Source: an uncultured Bacilli bacterium (GTDB lineage: Bacteria > Bacillota_I > Bacilli_A > RF39 > UBA660). Taken from it: 16,370 nucleotides of DNA. Below, in pieces: positions 7,496 through 14,202 of the stretch (the first letter of the stretch is position 1; the number at the start of each line of letters is the position of its first letter). Under the pieces are notes generated by a model. That model was given only the letters and a program-made list of their open reading frames with translations, was not told the origin of the DNA and made no database searches. The translations under genes were made by a program, and so were the position numbers. The stretch is taken from the NCBI GenBank assembly GCA_944372315.1, contig CALVYX010000057.1, positions 1 through 16,370 on the forward strand, in the 5' to 3' direction.

Positions 7496-7924
7496 TTACC
7501 CCCTAATTAAATCAATCATATATTCCAAAATGGTCATTTCTTTAACAATAAATTTTACTTTAACTATATTATTATCTATAAAATTTTTATCTTTTAAATC
7601 AATATCTAATAAAACTTCTTTATAAAATAAGTTGTTGTTAGAAACTATCTCTTCTTTTATACTATCTATAGTATATTTATATTTATCCTTTTCGATATAA
7701 AGAGTATGATTACTAGTGATATCTTTTAAATCATCTACCAAGACATATATACTTAATAAATTATTCTTTACTACACCTTGGACTTGATAATAACTATGAA
7801 ATTTAAAGCAATGATTTATTATTATTAAAACAATTATTATAAAAGTAAAAAATATAAACCAAATAAATAAAATTTTAGGAATTTTTCTTTGATATTTAAG
7901 TAAATAATCATTAATATCAAGCAT
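7496..7924 (-). CDS. Minimal HlyD-like bacteriocin export accessory protein
   Basis: A 142-residue protein with one N-terminal membrane helix (about residues 18-40, after a basic segment) and an extracytoplasmic part. The part after the helix begins YYQVQGVV and ends in VKVKFIVKEMTILEYMIDLIRG-like sequence, which resembles the closing strand and helix of HlyD/LcnD-type membrane-fusion proteins. Usual members are around 400-500 residues; this one lacks the long coiled-coil hairpin and lipoyl region and may keep only the membrane-proximal barrel. I chose the ATG at 7924, which overlaps the exporter's TGA (ATGCTTGA) with GGAG ten bases upstream. A TTG seven codons earlier is open but less likely. 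Overlap with the exporter gene argues for a role in the same export machine; the family call is inference from position and faint similarity. Confidence 0.6.
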   Translation of the reverse strand: MLDINDYLLKYQRKIPKILFIWFIFFTFIIIVLIIINHCFKFHSYYQVQGVVKNNLLSIYVLVDDLKDITSNHTLYIEKDKYKYTIDSIKEEIVSNNNLFYKEVLLDIDLKDKNFIDNNIVKVKFIVKEMTILEYMIDLIRG

Positions 7925-9998
7925 AGGATAACTTCTCCATATCAATACTTTGATTAAACAAATCCATATTGTTAAATCGATGAGAAATATAAATAATTGT
8001 TTTGTCTTTAAATTTATTAAATAAAGTAGTTAATATTTCACGTTCTTTCTTAATATCTACTTGACTTAAAGCTTCATCTAAAATATAAATATTACTATTT
8101 TTTAATAATGACCTTGCTAATATTATTCTTTGTCTTTCTCCACCACTAATATTAAAGCCATTTTCTTCTAATAACATCTCATATGATAAAACATTATCTT
8201 TTATTATCTCATCCACTTTAGTAAGATGTGCTACCTGTAAAAATTCATCATAATCTACTTCTCTATTAAGAGTTATATTATTATATAAAGTATCATTAAA
8301 CAAGTTCTCATTTTGTCCAATATAACAAAATTCTCTTCTAATATCTAAAATATTATAATCATTGATATCTTTATTATCAATAAAAACTTTATTACGTTCA
8401 ATATCAAAAAATTTCATTAATATCTTACCTATAGTACTTTTACCTGATCCACTTTTTCCAAAAATAATTACTTTAGCTCCTGGTAATATTGATAAATTGA
8501 TATTACTTAATATATTCTTACGACCATAATAAGAATAATCTAGATTTTTAATATCAATTTTACCTAATAATTTCTTTCCTGTGTATTTTTTATCTATTTC
8601 TAATTTTTCGTTATCAATTTCATATAATTCAGTTACCCTATTTACAGATACCTTCATTTTTTTCACAATAAGTTCCATCTCAACAATACTTTTAATAGGT
8701 TCTAAGAAGTATAGAATAATACTATGATAAGTAATAACCTCTCCTAAAGTCATTGTTCCTTCTAATACATATAACGTTGCAACAAAAATAATGAAAGAAA
8801 GGCCTAAATAATTAATAACATCTTTAATAAAATTTTCTAAATTAAATAGCCTTTGAAAATTGTAACTAGTATTTAAATATTTATTATATTTAGTCTCCAT
8901 CTTATTAGAAGTTATTTCCTCTATTCCTAACGACTTAATTGTATCTATATTATTAATAGATTCTACCATATAAGAATTGACACTGGCTGCTTCTTCTTGA
9001 TTTTTAGTAATATAGTATTTAAATACTTTGTTAAATATTTTAATTACTATAAAATATAAAAGAAGCATCACCACACCTATTAAAGTTAGATTAGAGTTTA
9101 TTCTATATAAAATTAGAAATACAAAGATAATTAATACTAAGTCTACAAAGAAAGTCATAAATAGTCTACTTATTGTTTCTTTAATATCACCTAAATCATT
9201 AATCCTAGAAATTACTTCACCAGTCGTTCTACTTTTATAATACAAATAAGGAAGTGAAATAATGTGCTTAAAAATTTTCGTTATTAAATTATTATCCAAA
9301 GTATGATTTATAAAAACAAGTAAATTATTTCGTACTAAATCTATTAGTGATTTTAAAATATAAAGAAAAGCTAAAATTATCATAATAAAATATAAATTAG
9401 TTTTAGAAGAATAATTAAGTACACTTTCAATTACCATTTGGAAATTAAAAGCAGTAATAATACTGATAATAGTATAGAATAATGAAAAAATAAATATGGA
9501 TATAAACACTTTTTTATAGTTAAAAAGAACTTCAATTACATTTTTTAATACTTCTTTATTTTTTTTCAAAATAGGAATTTGTTTATTGGGAATGAAAATC
9601 AAATATTGATTTGTAGCAATATGCATATAATCTTCTAAACGATATTTAACTATTCCTTTAGCCGGATCACTAATTGTTATCATTTTACGTTTTTTATTAA
9701 CGTTTAAAATTACCACAAAATGTTGATATTTATTATCTATTACCACATGAGCAATACATGGAAGCATATTATCTTTTAAATCCATAATATCGCCTTTCAA
9801 AGCTTTGGTATAAAAACCTAATTTTACTCCTGCATCTAATAAAAACAATGCATTAGTACCCTCTTTATTAGTTTTAGTTAGTTCTCTTAAATACTCTTTA
9901 GAAACATTACCACCATATGTTTTGACAATCGTAAGTAAGGAACAAACACCACAATCCTTAATATCATCTTGCATAACAACAACTCTCTTTTTGAACAC
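7917..9998 (-). CDS. C39-peptidase ABC exporter for double-glycine-leader peptides
   Basis: A 693-residue peptidase-containing ABC transporter that cuts the leader after Gly-Gly and exports the mature peptide. The N-terminal C39 domain has the complete catalytic set: Q10 (oxyanion), C16 in QDDIKDCGVCSL, H93 in KYQHFVVI, and D111 in SDPAKG. A six-helix membrane domain follows (about 160-450). The ATPase domain has Walker A GKSGSGKST (514-522), signature ISGGERQR (about 617-624), Walker B IYILDE with E642, and H-loop H673. The start is a GTG at 9998, seven bases after a strong GGAGG. It is the first gene of the cassette, overlaps the accessory gene, and is followed by the two GG-leader peptides that are its likely substrates. 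Nothing appears broken. Confidence 0.93.
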   Translation of the reverse strand: MFKKRVVVMQDDIKDCGVCSLLTIVKTYGGNVSKEYLRELTKTNKEGTNALFLLDAGVKLGFYTKALKGDIMDLKDNMLPCIAHVVIDNKYQHFVVILNVNKKRKMITISDPAKGIVKYRLEDYMHIATNQYLIFIPNKQIPILKKNKEVLKNVIEVLFNYKKVFISIFIFSLFYTIISIITAFNFQMVIESVLNYSSKTNLYFIMIILAFLYILKSLIDLVRNNLLVFINHTLDNNLITKIFKHIISLPYLYYKSRTTGEVISRINDLGDIKETISRLFMTFFVDLVLIIFVFLILYRINSNLTLIGVVMLLLYFIVIKIFNKVFKYYITKNQEEAASVNSYMVESINNIDTIKSLGIEEITSNKMETKYNKYLNTSYNFQRLFNLENFIKDVINYLGLSFIIFVATLYVLEGTMTLGEVITYHSIILYFLEPIKSIVEMELIVKKMKVSVNRVTELYEIDNEKLEIDKKYTGKKLLGKIDIKNLDYSYYGRKNILSNINLSILPGAKVIIFGKSGSGKSTIGKILMKFFDIERNKVFIDNKDINDYNILDIRREFCYIGQNENLFNDTLYNNITLNREVDYDEFLQVAHLTKVDEIIKDNVLSYEMLLEENGFNISGGERQRIILARSLLKNSNIYILDEALSQVDIKKEREILTTLFNKFKDKTIIYISHRFNNMDLFNQSIDMEKLSYA

Positions 9999-10051
9999 CT
10001 TATCACCTCCTCAATTAATTATTAACCGTCAAGATTTATTTTTCCTAAAAA

Positions 10052-10078
10052 AAGAAATTATTTTTTCAATAATTTCTT
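10052..10078 (-). terminator. Terminator of the nuclease gene
   Basis: Perfect 11-bp stem AAGAAATTATT/AATAATTTCTT (10068-10078 with 10052-10062), 5-base loop, followed by a run of Ts on the minus strand. It overlaps the nuclease stop codon and separates it from the bacteriocin cassette. The remaining gap to the exporter (9999-10051) has TTGACG at 10026-10031 but no matching -10 at normal spacing, so I could not place the cassette promoter. Confidence 0.8.
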
Positions 10079-10885
10079 CTTCAACCTATTCTTTACTTTC
10101 GTTTTTAATTTTCTTCTACTATTTTTATAATTAGTAACAATAACTAAAATGAAAACAATTATTGCTATCACATAAATATAAATAGGAACGCTTTCCGATA
10201 TTTTTTCAAATTGAGCTACTAACGTTAGATCGGAAGTCACTGGTAGAGAAAAATCATATAGTTCATCATCTTGATACCACCCTAAAAATCTATAATTATT
10301 TTTTTTAGGATTACTAATTGGAGATACTACTTCTCCTTCTTTCACTTTAACTTTTTTAGTCTTTCCATCATAAGAAAAAGTAACTGTATATTCTTCTATT
10401 TTCTCCTCTTCTACATAATCTGACCATAATCCAATCTTATTTTGACGAGAATTATTTTCTATTTGTTGTAATTCTTCAGTATAAGTATAATCTCCATATA
10501 TATAAGCAATTTTAGCATAACCTTGTTCCAGTAACTCTTCTTGTAAAAAATTATCATCATAAAACACCCATACTAAATGGCGGTCATATTTATCTGTTTT
10601 ATCACTACCATCATCATATTCTAAAACTATTTTAGAAGCATTTGTTAATTTTTCACAAGTATAATTACTAGCTTCTTTTCCAAAGGGTTCCTCTTCTTTT
10701 GTTGGATGAACAGTCTCTGGTGTATCTATTGCTAAAAATCTTGCTGTTATTTCCTCGTCATTTAAAATAAACTTAACTGTATCGCCATCAACACACTTAG
10801 AAAATGTTACTTCAACTTTTTCATTAGCATATACAGGACTAATTATGAATAAAAATAATACCCATACTATTATTAGCTTTTTCAT
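10058..10885 (-). CDS. Secreted, membrane-anchored thermonuclease (SNase) with an InlB B-repeat
   Basis: A 275-residue extracellular nuclease. Residues 1-20 are a signal peptide (MKK, hydrophobic core, ending VYA). The staphylococcal-nuclease fold follows, with DGDT (D35), R49 and D54/E57 in RFLAIDTPE, and R102 in DKYDRH. These are the equivalents of the calcium ligands and the catalytic R35, E43 and R87 of the S. aureus enzyme. Residues about 166-228 form a Listeria-Bacteroides (InlB B-type) repeat with the FLGWY signature. A membrane helix (about 233-253) and a very basic tail (RRKLKTKVKNRLKKK) finish the protein. I prefer the ATG at 10885, after GGTGAT, over the ATG at 10897, which lies in that ribosome site. 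A TATAAT occurs a few bases before, so the leader would be short. Likely roles are nutrient scavenging or degradation of DNA at the cell surface. Confidence 0.88.
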   Translation of the reverse strand: MKKLIIVWVLFLFIISPVYANEKVEVTFSKCVDGDTVKFILNDEEITARFLAIDTPETVHPTKEEEPFGKEASNYTCEKLTNASKIVLEYDDGSDKTDKYDRHLVWVFYDDNFLQEELLEQGYAKIAYIYGDYTYTEELQQIENNSRQNKIGLWSDYVEEEKIEEYTVTFSYDGKTKKVKVKEGEVVSPISNPKKNNYRFLGWYQDDELYDFSLPVTSDLTLVAQFEKISESVPIYIYVIAIIVFILVIVTNYKNSRRKLKTKVKNRLKKKLLKK

Positions 10886-10929
10886 TATTATCACCATTAT
10901 AATTATATCGCATTTTTCAATTTAAATAA

Positions 10930-11066
10930 AATAAAAAACAAACTAAAAAGTTTGTTTCTATGGTTAATACTCACTTTATTTAAATTCAAACTATAAAAGT
11001 TCGAACCAAGTTCCCAATGGTGCCATCGTGGTACACGTTTGGAAAATTTCTATAAGGTTAATTTCT
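10930..11066 (-). ncRNA. Unidentified structured small RNA candidate
   Basis: This gap holds a self-contained transcription unit with no ORF. A TATAAT is followed by about 137 bases ending in a U-tailed terminator. The body has GC-richer, compact structure unlike the surroundings. Two adjoining hairpins, CGTG/CACG (11027-11037) and ATGG/CCAT (11017-11026), can be enclosed by a CCAA/TTGG helix (11014-11017 with 11039-11042). After these comes a third hairpin with a 7-bp stem, GTTCGAA/TTCAAAC (10985-11005), and then the terminator. I compared it from memory with tRNA, tmRNA 3' end, SRP RNA, 6S, T-box and common riboswitches and found no match. It is not a leader of the nuclease gene, because a terminator intervenes. 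Confidence 0.5.
10936..10957 (-). terminator. Terminator of the small RNA candidate
   Basis: Perfect 9-bp stem AAACAAACT/AGTTTGTTT (10949-10957 with 10936-10944), 4-base loop, followed on the minus strand by TTTTTATTTTATTT. It closes the candidate RNA 50 bases before the nuclease start. Confidence 0.8.
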
Positions 11067-11072
11067 ATAATC

Positions 11073-11101
11073 ATTATACTACATTTTTGACATTTAATTA
11101 A
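11073..11101 (-). promoter_or_regulatory. Promoter of the small RNA candidate
   Basis: A perfect TATAAT (11073-11078, minus strand) with TTAATT (11096-11101) at 17 bases; the -35 is a poor match. The plus strand of the same stretch carries TTGACA (11087-11092) and TAAATT (11110-11115) 17 bases apart, so the region may hold divergent promoters. Confidence 0.5.
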
Positions 11102-11146
11102 TAATTTGATAAATTCATACATTTTTACTAAAAATATCAAATTTTA

Positions 11147-11155
11147 TGGTAAAAT
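11147..11155 (+). promoter_or_regulatory. Extended -10 promoter of the plus-strand membrane-protein gene
   Basis: TGGTAAAAT is an extended -10 (TGn plus TAAAAT), 25 bases before the ATG at 11180. No good -35 is visible at 17 bases, which fits an extended -10 promoter. The TTGACA/TAAATT pair further upstream is an alternative. Confidence 0.45.
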
Positions 11156-11179
11156 GATATATGAAAAGTAGGTGATAAA

Positions 11180-11812
11180 ATGTCATTTGAAATTGACAAA
11201 AGCTTTGCTAGGCAGCATTATGCAAAAAATTCATTATTATTTATTTTTGTATCAATAATTTTATTTTTTATATCTTTTCTTTTAATTATTTTTTATATTT
11301 CTAATACAACGATAACGATAATAAGTTGCATGATAATAATTTTATCTATAATTACAAGTGTTTTTTCAATGGTTCGTTATTTTATGGGAAACTATGGTGT
11401 ATTATCAATTATTGATAATAAAATTGTTTTAACAAAAGATGAAAATGTTGGAGGATATGATAATACAAATCCACATTTATATGAAAAAAACAAATATATT
11501 TACGATATTCTTTTGTTAAAAGAAGTAGTAATTAAAACTAAATTTATTTATGTGTATGGTGATATTAATATGAAAAAAGAATATGGAGCTGGAAAAACTT
11601 TTGCTCATATGCATATTTTAGAAAAAAAAGAAAAGAAAGTTTCATTAATTAAGATACCAAGAATCTTTGCTAATGAAGATAAAATTATTTATGAATTAAA
11701 TAATATGAAAAAAGAAGTGTATGAAATTAATAATCAACCAAATTATATATTAAAATTTAATGATACAAATAGTAAAACAATAAAAGATAAAAATTATTAT
11801 ATAAAAAAGTAG
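11180..11812 (+). CDS. Two-helix membrane protein of unknown function
   Basis: A 210-residue protein that I do not recognise. Two adjacent membrane helices (about residues 17-39 and 43-66) form a short hairpin. They are followed by a hydrophilic, probably cytoplasmic domain with alternating strand-like segments (GVLSIIDNKIVLTKD, LLLKEVVIKTKFIYVYGDI, KVSLIKIPRIF), a pattern reminiscent of membrane-tethered PH-like (bPH/YcxB-type) domains; that comparison is inference only. The last 30 residues are rich in K, N and Y. The ATG has AGGTGAT three bases upstream. It is the only complete plus-strand gene here and stands alone. After its stop there is only a weak A/T hairpin (11819-11836) without a U-tract. 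Confidence 0.8.
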   Translation: MSFEIDKSFARQHYAKNSLLFIFVSIILFFISFLLIIFYISNTTITIISCMIIILSIITSVFSMVRYFMGNYGVLSIIDNKIVLTKDENVGGYDNTNPHLYEKNKYIYDILLLKEVVIKTKFIYVYGDINMKKEYGAGKTFAHMHILEKKEKKVSLIKIPRIFANEDKIIYELNNMKKEVYEINNQPNYILKFNDTNSKTIKDKNYYIKK

Positions 11813-11870
11813 TGTTAATTATAATTGGAATTATAAATATTAAACAACCTGTTTTAAAATATTTCCTCAT
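11757..11870 (-). other. Possible relic ORF antisense to the end of the plus-strand gene
   Basis: A 37-codon reading frame, MRKYFKTGCLIFIIPIIINT onward, begins at an ATG with AGGTGG seven bases upstream and an extended -10-like TGTTAAAAT about 30 bases before. It resembles the N-terminus of a membrane or lipoprotein gene but stops inside the 3' end of the convergent gene. It may be the remnant of a gene truncated by a rearrangement, or chance. Confidence 0.25.
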
Positions 11871-11908
11871 GCTTATACCACCTAACAACATTATTTTAAC
11901 ATATTTTC

Positions 11909-12217
11909 TTACAATTCTACATCATCTTTAGAATAATAGTTATCAATATCTGCATAATCAAACAATTCATCCTCTTTATCGGTATCTATTGCTATATCGT
12001 AAACATCACTTTATCGAAATCTTTATCGTCATAATAGCCCTTTATTTCGCTTGTTGTGGCTTCTTTCACATTGTCATTACCAATTTGTAGTAACTCTCTA
12101 AAAAAGTGTTTTATTGCCTTTAATAATTTTAGATTTAAAATTAAGAAATTTAAGTATATTTTTTATCCGTTTTTCTAATATCTCATCAATATCTAATTGT
12201 TCCTTTATTATCTGCAT
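11909..12217 (-). pseudogene. Decayed gene with at least two frameshifts, unknown family
   Basis: From an ATG at 12217 with a strong AAAGGAG site, the frame MQIIKEQLDIDEILEKRIKN runs 39 codons to a TAG at 12098. A second frame carries on with a natural-looking protein segment (AIKHFFRELLQIGNDNVKEA, later GYYDDKDFDKVMFT). A third frame follows with DIAIDTDKEDELFDYADID and ends KDDVEL at 11909. The segments join into a coherent acidic protein of about 100 residues if two frameshifts are corrected. The intact ribosome site with a broken frame argues for recent decay. I do not recognise the family. The rest of the 11813-12309 gap holds only the relic ORF and the tRNA terminator. Confidence 0.6.
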
Positions 12218-12245
12218 AACTAATCAACTCCTTTCAAAGCATATA

Positions 12246-12272
12246 AAAAAGGTTAACCGAAATTAACCTTTC
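12246..12272 (-). terminator. Terminator after tRNA-Ile
   Basis: AAAGGTTAA/TTAACCTTT inverted repeat with a UUUCG-type loop and a TTTTTTA tail on the minus strand. A second perfect palindrome, ATTAGTTCGACTAAT (12288-12302), lies between it and the tRNA 3' end and may help processing. Confidence 0.8.
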
Positions 12273-12309
12273 ATATATTTAAAGTCGATTAGTTCGACTA
12301 ATTTCCCTA

Positions 12310-12386
<77 letters not shown>

Positions 12387-12411
12387 AGCTATAAATCAGC
12401 TGTACTTCTAC

Positions 12412-12440
12412 ATTCTATAATATTTTATTTAATATTGCAA
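12412..12440 (-). promoter_or_regulatory. Promoter of tRNA-Ile
   Basis: TTGCAA (12435-12440) and TAGAAT (12412-12417) on the minus strand with 17-base spacing, 25 bases before the mature tRNA 5' end. Confidence 0.65.
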
Positions 12441-12491
12441 GTTTTTTTTTACTTTTTTTATTTATTTTTTTCATATTTATTAAAAAGTACA

Positions 12492-13202
12492 CTAATTTAT
12501 AATTGGTTCATTAAAATCATCAACTAAATTAAAATCATAAAATTGCATATCGATAATAATATTATTATAGTTTTCTCTCATTAATTTTGCATAACTTGAT
12601 AGATCGAATTTAATACCAGTTATATAAGAATTTCGATAAGTTAAAGTAGCAAAATTATCTCCAGAATCCACTTTAACACTATGACTACTTAAAACGTCAG
12701 ATATTCCTTGATTATCTATTTTATATTCGTTGTTTGCTTCATCTACCAAAGTTCCGTTTAGAATTAACATATCTAAGGTATCCGTGTTGAAAAAGTCAAA
12801 AAGAATATACGGTTTAACTTCTGTTAATACATAACGGTCTTCTTGTTTTACATAAATTTCCTTATCAACAAAGTAGTATTCTTCTTGTTCTTCACCTTTT
12901 TTTAAGGTGACCATTTCTTTATTATCATATTTTTTACCTTCATAATAATAAATATCATCATCTATTGTAACAGTATATTTATAATTAAAATTCTTATTAT
13001 CAATTAATTCATATCCATCTAAATTACTAACAGTAGTACCATTTTCACCACTACTATTACTAGGCACTCTTAAAATAGCAATCAAAATAGCAAAAAGAAT
13101 AACATAAAAAATTAATATAGCGATCGAACGATATTGTCTGTTAGAAACTATGTCTTTGACACTAAATTTTTCTTTTTTTTGTTCTTTCTTCTTATCGTCC
13201 AT
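12492..13202 (-). CDS. Single-pass membrane protein of unknown function, coupled to fmt
   Basis: A 236-residue protein that I do not recognise. A basic N-terminus (KKKEQKKEKF) is followed by one membrane helix (about residues 27-46), so the remaining 190 residues are probably outside the cell. That domain is rich in D, Y and N with strand-like repeats (FNYKYTVTIDDDIYYYEGKK, EEQEEYYFVDKEIYVKQEDR, FATLTYRNSYITGIKFDL), suggesting a beta-rich fold. There are no cysteines and no catalytic motif that I can name. The ribosome site AAGGAG is made of the last two sense codons of fmt, and the ATG is two bases after the fmt stop, so translation is coupled to fmt. No clear terminator follows before the tRNA promoter. 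Confidence 0.8.
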   Translation of the reverse strand: MDDKKKEQKKEKFSVKDIVSNRQYRSIAILIFYVILFAILIAILRVPSNSSGENGTTVSNLDGYELIDNKNFNYKYTVTIDDDIYYYEGKKYDNKEMVTLKKGEEQEEYYFVDKEIYVKQEDRYVLTEVKPYILFDFFNTDTLDMLILNGTLVDEANNEYKIDNQGISDVLSSHSVKVDSGDNFATLTYRNSYITGIKFDLSSYAKLMRENYNNIIIDMQFYDFNLVDDFNEPIIN

Positions 13203-13204
13203 AA

Positions 13205-14146
13205 TTACTCCTTATTGAAAATTTTACCAATTAAGCTATCTTTATCTACTCCATTTAAATATTCTTTAGCACTCATCTTTCTTTTTCCTTCTGGTTTAAT
13301 CTCTTTTAATATAATTTCCGAGTCAGAAGTAGATACTCCTATTCCATCATCATAAATTCTTACTATTTCACCATTTTGTTTTGAAGTATAAATATTATCT
13401 TTTATCATAGATGAATATATCTTCATCACTTTGCCATCCAACATAGCATACGCCACTGGATAAGGGTTAAGGCCTCTAATCTGATTATAAATTTCAAGAG
13501 ATTTCTTATTAAAATCAATCAGTTCATCCTCTCTTTTAATAATAGGAGCATATGTTGCTTCTTCATCATTCTGTTTTACAGGTTTTACCTTATTTTGAAT
13601 AATATCTGGCATAGTTTGTAATAATAAATCTCTACCTAATAAACTAAGTTTATCATGAATTTCTCCAACCGTATCATGAAAATCTATTAATATTTCTTCT
13701 TTGCTAATCATATCACCGGTATCCATATGTTCATCCATATACATAATAGTAATACCTGTTTTAGATTCTCCATTTATGATTGCACGATGTAGGGGCGCTC
13801 CCCCTCTTAATTTAGGAAGAAGTGATGCATGAACATTGATACATCCATATTTAGGATAATCCAAAAGTGCTTTAGGAATAATTTGCCCATAAGCACAAGT
13901 TACAATAATATCAGGTTTTAACTCAATAATTTCTTCATATTCTTTTCGTACTTTTAATGGTTGCAAAACTTTAATATTATGTTCTATAGCACACTCTTTA
14001 ACTGGAGAATAGGTAATCTTATGATTTCTTCCTACTTCCTTATCTGGTTGAGTTACTACTCCTACTACTTTATAATTTTCTATTAAACCTTCTAAAATAG
14101 GAACACTAAATTCCGGTGTTCCCATAAAAACTACTTTAATACCCAT
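13205..14146 (-). CDS. fmt: Methionyl-tRNA formyltransferase
   Basis: It formylates the initiator Met-tRNA with 10-formyl-tetrahydrofolate. The 313 residues match the usual length. The N-terminal formyltransferase fold opens with KVVFMGTPEFSVPIL. The catalytic residues are visible: N104 and H106 in CINVHASLLPKLRGGAPLHR, and D142 in MDEHMDTGDM, the equivalents of E. coli N108, H110 and D146. The C-terminal tRNA-binding domain follows (ELIDFNKKSLEIYNQIRGLNP onward). The ATG at 14146 has AGGGTGAT upstream. The gene runs into the unknown membrane-protein gene. The usual neighbours def, priA or rsmB are not in the window. Confidence 0.97.
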   Translation of the reverse strand: MGIKVVFMGTPEFSVPILEGLIENYKVVGVVTQPDKEVGRNHKITYSPVKECAIEHNIKVLQPLKVRKEYEEIIELKPDIIVTCAYGQIIPKALLDYPKYGCINVHASLLPKLRGGAPLHRAIINGESKTGITIMYMDEHMDTGDMISKEEILIDFHDTVGEIHDKLSLLGRDLLLQTMPDIIQNKVKPVKQNDEEATYAPIIKREDELIDFNKKSLEIYNQIRGLNPYPVAYAMLDGKVMKIYSSMIKDNIYTSKQNGEIVRIYDDGIGVSTSDSEIILKEIKPEGKRKMSAKEYLNGVDKDSLIGKIFNKE

Positions 14147-14163
14147 AGTATCACCCTAAAGAT

Positions 14164-14193
14164 ATTATATTATAATTATATCTTTTTGTCTAA
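14164..14193 (-). promoter_or_regulatory. Promoter of fmt
   Basis: TTAGAC (14188-14193) and TATAAT (14164-14169) on the minus strand, 18-base spacing. The region also forms an inverted repeat, AAAGATAT/ATATCTTT (14158-14165 with 14178-14185). Confidence 0.55.
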
Positions 14194-14202
14194 TAAATAG
14201 CA

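Noticed and set aside
10026..10031. TTGACG as -35 of the bacteriocin cassette
   Set aside because: At 16-18 bases spacing the sequence is the GAGGAG ribosome site, not a -10.
10985..11042. T-box or tRNA-like element in the small RNA (GGTTCGAAC and TGGCACCA words)
   Set aside because: The bases around GTTCGAA do not form a T arm, there is no AGGGTGGNACC context, and no antiterminator competes with the terminator.
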